Shown piece after piece: positions 31,814-41,379 of a stretch of DNA of 64,000 nucleotides. The notes under the pieces are model-generated. The model was not told the origin of the DNA and ran no database searches. It was given only the letters and a program-made list of their open reading frames with translations. The number at the start of each line of letters is the position of its first letter. Position 1 is the stretch's first letter. The DNA is from Mannheimia granulomatis. Lineage in GTDB: Bacteria > Pseudomonadota > Gammaproteobacteria > Enterobacterales > Pasteurellaceae. The DNA lies in the NCBI RefSeq assembly GCF_011455695.1, contig NZ_CP015030.1:1302001-1366000 (forward strand), given 5' to 3'. Position numbers and translations under genes: made by a program.

Positions 31814-31818
31814 AAAAA

Positions 31819-33285
31819 TTAGCCTTTATATATATTTAAATCAGAAAACTTAATATACCTCGGTTTGAATTTAAAAACCTTGTTTATATTCTCACTTTCG
31901 CTTAAATAAGTAACAAGAAACTTTAAAACCCTTTTATCATTAGAATTTACAAATGACATTTCCTCTCCAGAATGTTTTGAATGGCTTCCAAAATTAACTC
32001 TTCTATTTGTATACGCTTGAATTCTCTTGTTATACAACTCAGGGTTATTTTCATTGCTTGTAGGTAGCAACTCCTTAAATTCATAATACCCTAAGAATGT
32101 AGAGACCTTTTCCAAAATATTCCTAATAAAATTAAAGTGATATTTTTCTACTTTACAATCATCAATCTCTTTATCCTTAAAAAATTTCAACTTATAAAAA
32201 GTTTTTTTATTTTCTTTCTTAAAATATTTTTTAATCACATATAAACCATTAAATTCTGGAAATTCTCCACAGAATTCATCTAACTCTTCCTGTGCCAACC
32301 CATTATTAAATAGCATTTCTATTCTTTTTTCTTTATTTCCTCTGAATTCCTCATTAATCAGCTCTTTTAATTCTTCTTTTAAGACCTCTTCCTTAAATAG
32401 ATCTTCCAACTGATTTTTGAGATATACCTGATATGCAAATGGAGAGTCACTTTCTTGTTTAGAAAGAATAAACTCATCATAATTTATCTTTTCTAACCTA
32501 TAAGAAACACTCTCTTCCTTTCTGAATTCATTATGCAATACATTATAAAAAAGTGGGTTGTATGTTGTAATAATAAATCTCAGATTTGATTCACTTGATT
32601 TTATCAGTTGAGCAATATCAACAGCTAATTCAATAAGATGATTTTCATCTAATGAGCTAACCGGATCATCAATAAAGATATATTCTAAATTATTAAATTT
32701 ATCTGTTGAACGCTTTTCTATTTCAGCAATATTCAATTCTGAGATAACTTGATCAAATAATGAATAAAAAATACTCCAAACAAAATTACTTTCCTCTCCT
32801 TTAGAAATTTTAATATTTTCCTGAATAGAATCATCACCTCTTGCATAGGAAAAAGTCACTTCAGAATAAGCTGGAATGGTAATGTCATCTCCATCCTCAT
32901 TTTTAACTATATATTCTTCATTAAAGTTAGGGGTTAGTTTTTTATTGGTGTAAGTCTGAAATATTTTAGTAACATTATCTTCTAATCCCTGCTCTATAAA
33001 AATCCAATCAGTAAAGGAATTTTTATGTATTTTTAATTTAATTTTTGAATCATTTCTTAAATTATTATCCCAATAAAACAAATCTTCCGTAAAAGATGAA
33101 TAATATAGGATTTTCTTATACTTCAATTCTCCGCTATACTCATTATCTTCTTCTAATCTAGAAGCAATAAACTTTTTAAACTCACAAGATAATCGAGTTT
33201 TTCCAGTGCCATTAAATGCATAAATTAACTGAACTTTTTTACCGTTACTCAGTTCTTTTGCTATATCATCTAAACTCTTACTCAT
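31819..33285 (-). CDS. prrC: PrrC-like anticodon nuclease (ABC-ATPase-linked tRNA nuclease)
   Basis: In E. coli, PrrC is held latent by the type Ic enzyme EcoprrI and cuts tRNA-Lys in the anticodon loop when phage T4 Stp blocks restriction. The N-terminal ATPase half has Walker [11 protein letters not shown] (23-32), the PrrC-typical [18 protein letters not shown] (58-74), ABC signature SKGEESNF (161-168) and Walker [16 protein letters not shown] (202-216). The C-terminal nuclease half keeps the residues equivalent, from memory, to catalytic Arg320/Glu324/His356: Arg388 and Glu392 in FIRNILEK, and His435 in NFGSHS. Asp280 may match the wobble-contact Asp287. At 488 residues it exceeds the roughly 400 of PrrC because of a charged insert at about 297-378. 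It sits between hsdS and hsdR, as in prr loci. Confidence 0.88.
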   Translation of the reverse strand: MSKSLDDIAKELSNGKKVQLIYAFNGTGKTRLSCEFKKFIASRLEEDNEYSGELKYKKILYYSSFTEDLFYWDNNLRNDSKIKLKIHKNSFTDWIFIEQGLEDNVTKIFQTYTNKKLTPNFNEEYIVKNEDGDDITIPAYSEVTFSYARGDDSIQENIKISKGEESNFVWSIFYSLFDQVISELNIAEIEKRSTDKFNNLEYIFIDDPVSSLDENHLIELAVDIAQLIKSSESNLRFIITTYNPLFYNVLHNEFRKEESVSYRLEKINYDEFILSKQESDSPFAYQVYLKNQLEDLFKEEVLKEELKELINEEFRGNKEKRIEMLFNNGLAQEELDEFCGEFPEFNGLYVIKKYFKKENKKTFYKLKFFKDKEIDDCKVEKYHFNFIRNILEKVSTFLGYYEFKELLPTSNENNPELYNKRIQAYTNRRVNFGSHSKHSGEEMSFVNSNDKRVLKFLVTYLSESENINKVFKFKPRYIKFSDLNIYKG

Positions 33286-33294
33286 ATATAAGTC

Positions 33295-34476
33295 CTATAA
33301 TTTCGGAAAATCCAACAACTGCTCCCGATAATACTCATACTGTTTACATCTTAACGCAATTTCTTTTGGCAAACCTTCACTGATAGAATTAGTCAAGCGG
33401 TCGAATTTATCTAAAATTTTAACGATTTTTTGTTGTTCGGAAATAGAAGGAACAGGAATTTTCAATTTTTTCAAATTATCATTGTACAATCTCTGAATTG
33501 TTCCACCCTCTGCTATATTCCAATTAGCTATTTGATAAATATAGAACAAGAATTTATTTAAAACTTGACTTTCATCATTTTCAATCCAAACTATATTACT
33601 ATCTTGAAAATAAGAGTCTTCTCCATCAAAAACAACCGTTCTTCCTATTGTTCCTGCTGCTGAAATTAAAATATCACCTTTTTTAGGATAACTGTATTTT
33701 TGTTTATACTCTTCAAATAACTCTCTTGAAATATACGAATTTGCTTCTTTTCCAAATGTTCCAATTTTATAAAATGGAATATCTCCCTCGCTAGTTGTCT
33801 GTTCTTTTAAAATTCTTTTACACATTCTAACTTCACCAACCTCCCCCAAAGCCCTAAACACCACTTTACCACTGTGGCACAAGGCTTTAATGATGTCGTT
33901 ATACCCCTCCTTATCTAAATCTTGCGGGAATGTCAATAGGGTTTCTCGGTAATATTGATATTGTTTTTTCCGCAGAGCTAATTCAGCTTCCAGCGTAGCT
34001 TCCAGCTCAGTGAATTTGTCAAGTGTTTTTACAATTTTTTCTTGGATTGATAGTGGAGGGATTGGAATTAACAAGCTAGATAAATCTTTTGGATAAACAT
34101 GCGGAACACCAGAGCCTTTCTTTAAATTGAAGATCCGTTGTTGCCTAGATAATAAAAAGTGATACACATATTTTGTGATTAAGACTTCTAAATCGGGTTT
34201 TACTGAAAAAGCATCCCCTAAAAAAATTGGCTCATTCCAATACATTAAAAAACCAGCATAAGCTCCACTACCTGCAACAGTAATCGTTTCCCCTTCTCTA
34301 TTATAGTTCCCAGTATAATACGCAGGTTTTTGTCCACCACTAATAACAGGGATATTTCCTTCCGTTGTGTCTTTTGCAGTAATGACTTGCCCTCTTTTTA
34401 ATTCGGCAACCTCTCCCAAAGGCTTCCACTCTACCTCAGCCCCATTTAATAATTTCTCAATAATTTGATTACTCAT
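33295..34476 (-). CDS. hsdS: Type I restriction enzyme, specificity subunit HsdS
   Basis: HsdS recognises the two halves of the target site and holds two HsdM and HsdR subunits. The 393-residue protein has two target-recognition domains, each followed by a conserved helix: IPPLSIQEKIVKTLDKF with KKQYQYYRETLLTFP near 150-195, and VPSISEQQKIVKILDKF with CKQYEYYREQLLDFP at the C-terminus. The second unit is an evident internal repeat of the first, the usual basis for domain shuffling. The AGGAAAA ribosome site and the ATG at 34476 lie at the edge of a direct repeat also found before abi. The DNA target cannot be predicted from sequence alone. Confidence 0.95.
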   Translation of the reverse strand: MSNQIIEKLLNGAEVEWKPLGEVAELKRGQVITAKDTTEGNIPVISGGQKPAYYTGNYNREGETITVAGSGAYAGFLMYWNEPIFLGDAFSVKPDLEVLITKYVYHFLLSRQQRIFNLKKGSGVPHVYPKDLSSLLIPIPPLSIQEKIVKTLDKFTELEATLEAELALRKKQYQYYRETLLTFPQDLDKEGYNDIIKALCHSGKVVFRALGEVGEVRMCKRILKEQTTSEGDIPFYKIGTFGKEANSYISRELFEEYKQKYSYPKKGDILISAAGTIGRTVVFDGEDSYFQDSNIVWIENDESQVLNKFLFYIYQIANWNIAEGGTIQRLYNDNLKKLKIPVPSISEQQKIVKILDKFDRLTNSISEGLPKEIALRCKQYEYYREQLLDFPKL

Positions 34477-34538
34477 TTTGCAAATTTTCCTGATTTTTAT
34501 ACCGCTTGTTTTTTATTGGGGCGAATGTAATTCGCCCC
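34477..34538. repeat. Direct repeat, copy B (before hsdS)
   Basis: About 62 bases near-identical to 35618-35680. Bases 34477-34512 match 35618-35653 without mismatch over 36 positions, including a USS (ACCGCTTGT). The remainder is a palindrome, GGGGCGAAT-gta-ATTCGCCCC, at 34518-34538. The two copies bracket the abi/RNA unit. Confidence 0.85.
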
Positions 34539-34571
34539 TACGATGATAACCGTTGATAAAATTTCAACCGT

Positions 34572-34588
34572 TTGTCAAGTCTTGACAA
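34572..34588. promoter_or_regulatory. Perfect palindrome, candidate operator
   Basis: TTGTCAAG-T-CTTGACAA is an exact 8+1+8 inverted repeat nine bases upstream of the -35 element of the small-RNA promoter. It has the size of a helix-turn-helix dimer site. The binding protein is unknown. Its left half also offers a minus-strand TTGACA facing hsdS. Confidence 0.5.
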
Positions 34589-34597
34589 TTTAAATTA

Positions 34598-34625
34598 TTG
34601 ACCTTTGGATCCATTTCAGTATAAT
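34598..34625 (+). promoter_or_regulatory. Sigma70 promoter for the abi-linked small RNA
   Basis: A -35 element TTGACC (34598-34603) and a -10 element TATAAT (34620-34625), spaced by 16 bases, point into the non-coding hairpins at 34632-34697. It is the best consensus promoter noticed in this window and drives no protein gene. Confidence 0.7.
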
Positions 34626-34631
34626 GACCAC

Positions 34632-34697
34632 CAATAACTCCCCTAGCTTTGCCAACCCACGAGGTTGGAACCACAAGGTTGGGGGCTTTCTTTTTTA
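34632..34697 (+). ncRNA. Candidate structured small RNA convergent with abi (abiF-type RNA?)
   Basis: A predicted transcript of about 65 nt follows the TATAAT box. It can form a hairpin CCAACC (34652-34657)/GGTTGG (34663-34668) with a five-base loop, and a second hairpin AACC (34669-34672)/GGTT (34677-34680) with an ACAA loop. An outer helix can form between CCCC (34640-34643) and the G-run at 34681-34685. A CTTTC plus six-T run (34691-34696) ends it, overlapping the stop codon of abi on the other strand. Structured RNAs are known next to AbiF-type genes, and I recall an Rfam family named abiF. Whether this one belongs to it is inferred. Confidence 0.6.
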
Positions 34698-35606
34698 GGC
34701 TTTCTGCCATAATTTCCACTTACTCAAATCTGTCACAATACCCATTTGTTGTAAATTAATTGCATTATTTTCAACATTGGGAAATTCTTCCAAAAGTGCC
34801 AAAAATCTTGTTCCCCAAGTTGAATTTGGGCAAATCACATCTAACATACGCTTCATTAAACAAAAATAGACAAAAGACTGAGCAACATTAAGCTGTTTCC
34901 ATTGTTCATCTGGTAAGCCTTTCAGATTTGCTTTGAAAATAATCGGTTTATTCCATAAACGGCTATGATGAGCGGAGACATTTCGGATAAAATTAAAAGC
35001 GTGCAAATGCGTTTGTAAATGTTTCCCGTATTTTAAGTGATAAATTTTAGCAATGCGGTCTTTATCTTTCGATAACATTCCCTTGTAAAGCATCGACATT
35101 GTGCCGAAATCCCATACTTCGCTGGCTGCCCAAATCGGTAAATCGCCATAATGCTCTAAATGATGCTTAACAAAACTGCTTTCTGATTCTCTATTGATTA
35201 GATTTTGATATTTATCTAACCATTTTTGATGTTCAAAGTGCGGTTCAAAATACTGTGATTTTTGATGGACTAACGGTTCATATTTACCTAACTCATAGGC
35301 GATACTCACTCTTAAAGCAATTTCAATACGTTCTAAAGCATCAAGTGCTAACTGCCTGAGCTTTTTGTCAAAAATATACAATGCTTTTACATCTTCAAAG
35401 CGGCTATTAGGAATAAACTGGTCAAGCCGATTTTTAGGACTGCTTGGATCGATTTGCCTAAAAGAATACAAATAACCACTTAGCCGATAATAACCAAGGC
35501 TTTTCAAGTAACCTAAGGCTTTCTTTTCGTCATTAATCAACATCCCTCTCTCTTGTAAAAGAGCGAGCTGTTCATTAAAACTTTTCCAAATTTTCTGCTG
35601 CTTCAT
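34695..35606 (-). CDS. Abi_2 (AbiD/AbiF) family abortive-infection protein, HEPN RNase-like
   Basis: A 303-residue protein whose N-terminus (SFNEQLALLQERGMLI, then LKSLGYYRLSGYLYSF) is the hallmark of the Abi_2 family. The HEPN ribonuclease motif R-x4-H is intact: FIRNVSAHHSRLW, with Arg208, Asn209, His213 and His214. Such proteins block phage growth by RNA cleavage, and the family is related to the origin of Cas13. The open frame starts at a TTG (35624) inside the direct repeat, so I take the ATG at 35606, although no clear ribosome site precedes either. It is inserted between hsdM and hsdS in the same direction, with a convergent small RNA at its 3' end. Confidence 0.88.
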   Translation of the reverse strand: MKQQKIWKSFNEQLALLQERGMLINDEKKALGYLKSLGYYRLSGYLYSFRQIDPSSPKNRLDQFIPNSRFEDVKALYIFDKKLRQLALDALERIEIALRVSIAYELGKYEPLVHQKSQYFEPHFEHQKWLDKYQNLINRESESSFVKHHLEHYGDLPIWAASEVWDFGTMSMLYKGMLSKDKDRIAKIYHLKYGKHLQTHLHAFNFIRNVSAHHSRLWNKPIIFKANLKGLPDEQWKQLNVAQSFVYFCLMKRMLDVICPNSTWGTRFLALLEEFPNVENNAINLQQMGIVTDLSKWKLWQKA

Positions 35607-35617
35607 ATGTATAATTA

Positions 35618-35680
35618 TTTGCAAATTTTCCTGATTTTTATACCGCTTGTTTTATGTTTGGGCGAATTACATTCGCCCCG
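35618..35680. repeat. Direct repeat, copy A (between hsdM and abi)
   Basis: Matches 34477-34538: 36 identical bases (35618-35653) with a USS, then the palindrome GGGCGAAT-tac-ATTCGCCC just after the hsdM stop. The palindrome loop is inverted (tac versus gta) and the intervening bases differ slightly, so the copies have begun to diverge. Confidence 0.85.
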
Positions 35681-35682
35681 AC

Positions 35683-37233
35683 TTATAAATCTCCCTCAAT
35701 CTCCGCCACAATGGCATCAATTTCCGCTCGTAAGCAGTCAATTTTTGCGACAGTTTCGCTAATTTCGGCATTGAGTTCGGCAATGTTAATCACTTCTCGG
35801 GTATCTTTTTGTTCCACATAAGAACTTACTGCAAGGTTGTAATCATTTTCGGCAATTTGGCGGTTATCGATTGATTTTGCCAAATGATCCACGTCAGTTT
35901 TATCAGCAAAGAGTTTAAGAATTTGCTCAATATGCTCATCAGTCAGCACATTGTTGTTGGTTTCTTTTTTAAACAGTTCGCTTGCATCAATAAACTGGGT
36001 TTTGGTGTCGGTTTTATGTTTGGAAAGCACCAAAATATTCGTTGCAATGCTTGTGCCAAAAAAGAGATTGGACGGTAAAGCAATAACCGTTTCCACCACA
36101 TTTTGTTCGATTAAGTATTGGCGAATTTTTTGTTCCGCACCACTGCGATAAAAAATACCGGGGAAAGTGACAATCGCTGCCCGCCCTTTTGCGGAAAGGT
36201 AATTTAAGGCGTGCAGAATAAAGGCAAAATCGGCTTTGGATTTGGGGGCAAGAATGCCTGCCGGTGCAAAACGTTCATCATTAATTAATGTGGGATCATC
36301 AGAACCAATCCATTTAATCGAATAAGGCGGATTAGATACAATCGCATCAAAGGGTTTGTCATCTTTTAATTTCGGATTGATAAGCGTGTCGCCCAATTCA
36401 ATATGGAATTTGTCATAATTGATATTATGCAAAAACATATTCATACGGGCGAGGTTGTAGGTAGTGTGATTGATTTCTTGCCCAAAGAAGCCATCTTCAA
36501 TCACGTGATCATCAAATTGTTTTTTGGCTTGTAATAATAAAGAACCCGAACCACAAGCCGGATCGTAAATTTTATTGACCGCACTTTGTCCATATAGGGC
36601 CAGTTGTGCAATCAATTTAGACACATTTTGTGGGGTGAAAAACTCTCCGCCGGATTTCCCTGCATTCGCAGCATAATTAGAGATAAGAAACTCATAAGCA
36701 TCACCAAACAAGTCAATTTGATTATCTTCAAAACGACCAAAATCGAGTTCCGCTACGCCTTTTAATACCGCAGCAAGACGTTTACTTTTTTCACTGACAC
36801 TACTGCCCAATTTACTTGATCTCGTATCAAAATCAGCAAATAAACCTTTAATATCTTGCTCCGACGGATAACCTACGGCAGAACTTTCAATAGCCTCAAA
36901 AATCTCCGCTAATTCAATATTGAGTGCCTGATTTTGATGTGCAGTTTTTGCTACATTTTTAAATAACTGGCTTGGGTAAATAAAATAGCCTTTGGTTTTT
37001 ACTGCATCTTCTTTAATGCCAAACGCATCAATTTCTTCATCGGAATAGGTAGAATAATCAACACTTTCATCGCCGTTAGCGATATATTCTGCAAAATTTT
37101 CACTAATAAAACGGTAAAACAGTGTGCCTAATACATATTGCTTAAAATCCCAACCATCTACCGCTCCACGAACTTCGTTTGCAATTTGCCAGATTTGACG
37201 CTGGAGTTCTGCTCTTTGTTGAATAGCTGCCAT
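35683..37233 (-). CDS. hsdM: Type I restriction enzyme, methyltransferase subunit HsdM
   Basis: Adenine-N6 methyltransferase of the type I complex. The 516-residue protein has an HsdM N-terminal helical domain and the [14 protein letters not shown] segment. AdoMet motif I is [14 protein letters not shown] (222-235) and catalytic motif IV is SNPPYSIKW (300-308). A C-terminal coiled region ([14 protein letters not shown]) contacts HsdS. It is the first gene of the operon. The gap to gyrA (37234-37346) contains an inverted near-USS/USS pair and presumably the promoter. The protein appears intact. Confidence 0.96.
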   Translation of the reverse strand: MAAIQQRAELQRQIWQIANEVRGAVDGWDFKQYVLGTLFYRFISENFAEYIANGDESVDYSTYSDEEIDAFGIKEDAVKTKGYFIYPSQLFKNVAKTAHQNQALNIELAEIFEAIESSAVGYPSEQDIKGLFADFDTRSSKLGSSVSEKSKRLAAVLKGVAELDFGRFEDNQIDLFGDAYEFLISNYAANAGKSGGEFFTPQNVSKLIAQLALYGQSAVNKIYDPACGSGSLLLQAKKQFDDHVIEDGFFGQEINHTTYNLARMNMFLHNINYDKFHIELGDTLINPKLKDDKPFDAIVSNPPYSIKWIGSDDPTLINDERFAPAGILAPKSKADFAFILHALNYLSAKGRAAIVTFPGIFYRSGAEQKIRQYLIEQNVVETVIALPSNLFFGTSIATNILVLSKHKTDTKTQFIDASELFKKETNNNVLTDEHIEQILKLFADKTDVDHLAKSIDNRQIAENDYNLAVSSYVEQKDTREVINIAELNAEISETVAKIDCLRAEIDAIVAEIEGDL

Positions 37234-37346
37234 TTATTTGTTTCCTAATATAACTCGTATATTAAAGCGGTCGAATTTCCCCAAATTTTTGCATATTGTT
37301 TATTTGCAAAATTCTCTGAAAAAACGACCGCTTGTGTAGGTTAAGA

Positions 37347-40049
37347 TTATTCTTCTGTTGAAGTTTCTACATTCTCTGCATTAGTGTCTGCGTTGCCAAA
37401 TTCATCAATGCTGTCATCTTCTTCAGGCTCACACACTCGCTCTAAACTTACAACATGTTCGTCTTCTGCAGTGCGGATAATGCGAACGCCTTGGGTGTTT
37501 CGCCCAACTAGGCTGACTTCAGCAACCCTTGTACGAACTAGTGTGCCGGCATCGGTAATCAGCATAATTTGGTCGGTATCAAACACTTGAACTGCTGCCA
37601 CGACTTTACCGTTGCGTTCATTCACTTTGATTGAAACCACACCTTTGGTTGCACGGGATTTCACCGGATATTCACCAATGACGGTACGTTTACCGTAGCC
37701 ATTTTGGGTGACGGTTAAAATATCGCCTTCGGTGCGAGGAATGACCAATGAAACCACGCGGTCGGTGTCTAGGCTCACGCTTGAAGTATCTTCCGCTTCC
37801 TCATTTTCAATTTCAATGATTTCCGCTTCTTCAATCTCATCACTTGAAATTTCGGTGGTAGCAAGTTTGATACCACGCACCCCCGTTGCGGTTCTGCCCA
37901 TTGCACGCACGGCTTTTTCTGCAAAACGGACTACTCGACCTTGTGCCGAGAACAGCATAATTTCGCTTTCGCCATCGGTGATATCCACACCGATTAATTC
38001 ATCGCCTTCACGAAGTTTTAATGCAATTAGACCGCTTGATCTCACATTGCTGAACGCATCTAAGGAGACTTTTTTCACCACACCGCTTGCGGTTGCCATA
38101 AAGATAAATTTATCTGCCGAAAATTCGCCATTTGGAATCGGTAAGATTGCAGTAATACGTTCGTTCTCTTCTTTCACTAACGGCAGAATATTGACAATCG
38201 GCGTACCACGTGCACCACGGCTAGCTTGCGGTAATTGGTACACTTTTAATTGATATAAACGACCACGGCTTGAGAAGCAGAGAATGGTATCGTGGGTGTT
38301 CGCCACCAATAGTTTTTCGATAAAGTCATCTTCTTTCATTTTCGTTGCAGACTTACCTTTACCACCACGGCGTTGAGCTTCGTAGTCGGATAACGGTTGG
38401 TATTTCACATAACCTGCGTGAGAAAGCGTTACTACCACATCTTCTTGGGCGATCAAATCTTCAATGTTGATATCGCCTGAAGCTGCAGTAATTTCGGTAC
38501 GGCGTTCATCGTTAAAGGTCGCCTTAACCAGCTCTAATTCTTCACGAATTACTTCCATTAAACGATCTGCACTGTTTAGGATGCGTAATAATTCGCCAAT
38601 TTCAGTTAATAATTCTTTGTACTCTTCAACGATTTTTTCGTGCTCTAAGCCGGTTAAACGGTGTAAACGTAATTCCAAAATCGCACGGGCTTGGGCTTCT
38701 GATAAATAATATTGACCATCACGCACGCCTAAGTTTTCCGGTAAATCTTCCGGACGAGAGGCATCCACCCCTGCGGCTTCTAACATTGAGGCAACATTTC
38801 CTAATGCCCAAGGGCGAGCTAATAAGCCTTCACGTGCTTCCTCAGCCGTTTTTGAGGCACGGATCAACTCAATAACAGGGTCAATATTCGCTAATGCAAT
38901 CGCCAAGCCTTCTAAAATATGAGCACGTTCACGGGCTTTGCGTAATTCAAAAATGGTACGGCGAGTTACCACCTCACGGCGGTGTTTCACAAAGGCTTCG
39001 ATGATTTGCGTTAAATTCAAGACTTTCGGCTGACCGTTATCTAACGCAACCATATTGATACCAAAAGTTACTTGCATTTGGGTCAGTGAATAGAGGTGGT
39101 TTAATACCACTTCGCCTACAGCATCACGTTTGATCTCAATAACAATTGAAATACCTTTTTTGTCCGAATAGTCATCAATTTTACTAATGCCTTCGATTTT
39201 TTTATCTTTCACTAACTCAGCAATTTTTTCGATCAATTTTGCTTTGTTTACTTGGTAAGGCAGTTCGGTTACAACAATCTGCTCACGGCCTTTGTCTGTG
39301 GTTTCCACGCTTGCTTTCGCACGCACATAGACTTTACCACGACCGGTGCGGTAAGCTTCTTCAATCCCTTTACGACCGTTGATAATTGCCCCTGTTGGGA
39401 AATCCGGACCTGGAATGTATTGCATTAGCTCTTCAACGCTAATATTTTCGTTATCAATGTATGCCAAGCAGCCATCCAGCACTTCGCCTAAATTGTGAGG
39501 CGGAATATTGGTTGCCATACCTACTGCAATCCCGGAAGAACCGTTTACCAATAAGGCAGGAATTTTGGTTGGAAGTACGTCAGGAATCATCTCTTTGCCA
39601 TCGTAGTTTGGCGAGAAATCCACGGTTTCTTTATCAAGATCGGTTAATAATTCCTGCGTAATTTTTTGCATACGCACTTCGGTATAACGCATTGCCGCCG
39701 GTGCGTCACCGTCAATTGAGCCAAAGTTACCCTGCCCGTCAACTAACATATAACGTAATGAGAACGGTTGTGCCATACGCACAATAGTGTCATACACCGC
39801 AGAGTCACCATGCGGGTGATATTTACCGATAACATCACCCACCACACGGGCTGATTTTACGTGTGGTTTATTATAGGTATTGCTATTTTGATCCATTGAG
39901 AATAGTACACGGCGATGAACCGGCTTTAAACCGTCACGCACATCAGGCAATGCACGCCCAACGATAACCGACATGGCATAGTCAAGGTAAGAGGTTTTTA
40001 ATTCGTCCTCAATACTTACGGGGATAATATCTTTGGCTAATTCGCTCAT
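37347..40049 (-). CDS. gyrA: DNA gyrase subunit A
   Basis: GyrA carries the DNA-breaking tyrosine of gyrase. The 900-residue protein has the winged-helix/tower region, with the quinolone-resistance-determining segment [16 protein letters not shown]: Ser83 and Asp87 are the wild-type, susceptible residues. The catalytic Tyr122 is in AAMRYTEVR. The C-terminal beta-pinwheel shows the GyrA box QRRGGKGK near 560. A strongly acidic loop (about 740-765, with [17 protein letters not shown]) inside the pinwheel and an acidic C-terminus make it longer than E. coli GyrA (875). It is monocistronic and next to the hsd island. Confidence 0.98.
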   Translation of the reverse strand: MSELAKDIIPVSIEDELKTSYLDYAMSVIVGRALPDVRDGLKPVHRRVLFSMDQNSNTYNKPHVKSARVVGDVIGKYHPHGDSAVYDTIVRMAQPFSLRYMLVDGQGNFGSIDGDAPAAMRYTEVRMQKITQELLTDLDKETVDFSPNYDGKEMIPDVLPTKIPALLVNGSSGIAVGMATNIPPHNLGEVLDGCLAYIDNENISVEELMQYIPGPDFPTGAIINGRKGIEEAYRTGRGKVYVRAKASVETTDKGREQIVVTELPYQVNKAKLIEKIAELVKDKKIEGISKIDDYSDKKGISIVIEIKRDAVGEVVLNHLYSLTQMQVTFGINMVALDNGQPKVLNLTQIIEAFVKHRREVVTRRTIFELRKARERAHILEGLAIALANIDPVIELIRASKTAEEAREGLLARPWALGNVASMLEAAGVDASRPEDLPENLGVRDGQYYLSEAQARAILELRLHRLTGLEHEKIVEEYKELLTEIGELLRILNSADRLMEVIREELELVKATFNDERRTEITAASGDINIEDLIAQEDVVVTLSHAGYVKYQPLSDYEAQRRGGKGKSATKMKEDDFIEKLLVANTHDTILCFSSRGRLYQLKVYQLPQASRGARGTPIVNILPLVKEENERITAILPIPNGEFSADKFIFMATASGVVKKVSLDAFSNVRSSGLIALKLREGDELIGVDITDGESEIMLFSAQGRVVRFAEKAVRAMGRTATGVRGIKLATTEISSDEIEEAEIIEIENEEAEDTSSVSLDTDRVVSLVIPRTEGDILTVTQNGYGKRTVIGEYPVKSRATKGVVSIKVNERNGKVVAAVQVFDTDQIMLITDAGTLVRTRVAEVSLVGRNTQGVRIIRTAEDEHVVSLERVCEPEEDDSIDEFGNADTNAENVETSTEE

Positions 40050-40159
40050 TGAAATTTCCTAATTTTATTGGTAAAAGAGCCTTAAACCACTATGGTTAAA
40101 TCAGGCGAAAAATTGTCGTAAGTATAGCATGAAAAGCAACAAAAAGGGGGAACAAGCGG

Positions 40160-40540
40160 TTATTTTCTTTCGGTAAAACGCGGTTTTGCCGGCATTCTTA
40201 ACGCAATTCGCTCACGATTTGTAGCTAATGCGGTTTCAGTCGGCTCATAATCAAGCCAAAGTGAAGAATCTTCCGGTAAGTCCTCAGCCCAGAAATATTG
40301 CACATTAAAGCCTCTTGCCAAGCACTCCTCATGCAGTAGATCGTAACGTTTTTTCAAAAAAGCGAGTTTATTGAAGAAAAAACGAACATGTCCTTCGCCT
40401 AATTTATAATCTTCCGGCTGACCTTTTAAGCTGAACTTACCTTTCGCCACCGCATTAGGGATACGAGTAAGTTCACGATGTTCCGCCAATAAATGTTGAT
40501 CGCACAATTCGGACGGAGGAACAAGGTTGATTCGAGTCAT
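40160..40540 (-). CDS. Pyrimidine-dimer DNA glycosylase (T4 endonuclease V-like)
   Basis: A 126-residue protein resembling T4 DenV, which removes UV-induced cyclobutane dimers by glycosylase/AP-lyase action. It begins MTRINLVPPSELCDQHLLAE, with the N-terminal Thr2 nucleophile and Arg3, and HRELTR giving Arg22, Glu23 and Arg26 at the T4 positions. GEGHVRFFFNKLAFLKKRY matches the second conserved block. T4 DenV has 138 residues. Such genes occur in Pasteurellaceae chromosomes, outside phage. The gene diverges from ubiG across a 63-base gap and has a USS at its 3' side. Confidence 0.88.
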   Translation of the reverse strand: MTRINLVPPSELCDQHLLAEHRELTRIPNAVAKGKFSLKGQPEDYKLGEGHVRFFFNKLAFLKKRYDLLHEECLARGFNVQYFWAEDLPEDSSLWLDYEPTETALATNRERIALRMPAKPRFTERK

Positions 40541-40603
40541 TGTGATTTTCCTTTTAGACTAAATACGTTATAGTAACAGCCAAATTTACCATAGGAATAA
40601 CTT

Positions 40604-41317
40604 ATGCAAAATGTCGATCAACAAGAAATTACAAAATTTGAAAAAATGGCACAAACGTGGTGGGATCCTAATGGCAGTTTCAAGCCAATTCATCTGCTTA
40701 ATCCGCTACGTTTAGCCTATATTTTAGAAAAATCGAACGGTTTATTCGGCAAAAAAGTGTTAGATGTCGGTTGTGGCGGTGGTATTTTAAGTGAAGCGAT
40801 GGCGAAACAAGGGGCAATTGTCACCGGCATTGATATGACCACCGAACCGCTTGAAATTGCCAAACAGCACGCTAAACAAAGTGGTTTGAAAATTGACTAC
40901 CAACAGACCACAATTGAAAATTTTTTGGAAAAAATGACCGCTTGTCAGGCTGAAAAATTTGATGTGATTACCTGTATGGAAATGCTGGAACATGTGCCGG
41001 ATCCGCTGTCTGTTATCCAAAGCTGCAAAGCGTTGCTAAAACCAGACGGTATTTTGTTTTTCTCAACCATCAACCGTACCTTTAAAGCTTATATGTTGGT
41101 AATTATTGGGGCAGAATATGTGTTAAAAATGCTACCTAAAGGCACCCACGAATTTGAAAAATTTATTAAGCCTGCGGAATTATTGACGTGGTGCGATGAA
41201 GCTAATTTACGCTGCGATGAGATGAAAGGGTATCACTTCAACCCATTAACCGAAAAATTCCGGCTAAATAATGATGTGAGCTGTAACTACATTGCCACGC
41301 TTAAAATCAACAATTAA
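40604..41317 (+). CDS. ubiG: Ubiquinone biosynthesis O-methyltransferase UbiG
   Basis: UbiG carries out both O-methylations of ubiquinone synthesis. The 237-residue protein is family length, with [19 protein letters not shown] near the N-terminus, AdoMet motif [17 protein letters not shown] (about 49-64), and [11 protein letters not shown] as the post-I/II region. [14 protein letters not shown] and [12 protein letters not shown] close the typical pattern. A USS core is embedded in codons near 40937. It fits with the quinone hydroxylase gene at 52.2 kb. Confidence 0.95.
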   Translation: MQNVDQQEITKFEKMAQTWWDPNGSFKPIHLLNPLRLAYILEKSNGLFGKKVLDVGCGGGILSEAMAKQGAIVTGIDMTTEPLEIAKQHAKQSGLKIDYQQTTIENFLEKMTACQAEKFDVITCMEMLEHVPDPLSVIQSCKALLKPDGILFFSTINRTFKAYMLVIIGAEYVLKMLPKGTHEFEKFIKPAELLTWCDEANLRCDEMKGYHFNPLTEKFRLNNDVSCNYIATLKINN

Positions 41318-41379
41318 CTTGCAAAATAGCACGAAATCTTTACTATACACCGCTTATTTCTCAGCCTATACAATAGATT

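Noticed and set aside
34518-34538. GGGGCGAAT palindrome as a transposon terminus
   Set aside because: Both copies are internal to direct repeats in the same orientation and no transposase is present; a dispersed intergenic palindrome or duplicated spacer is simpler.
37708-38253. 181-codon ORF on the plus strand
   Set aside because: It is antisense to gyrA, has no ribosome site and a composition explained by the codon pattern of gyrA.
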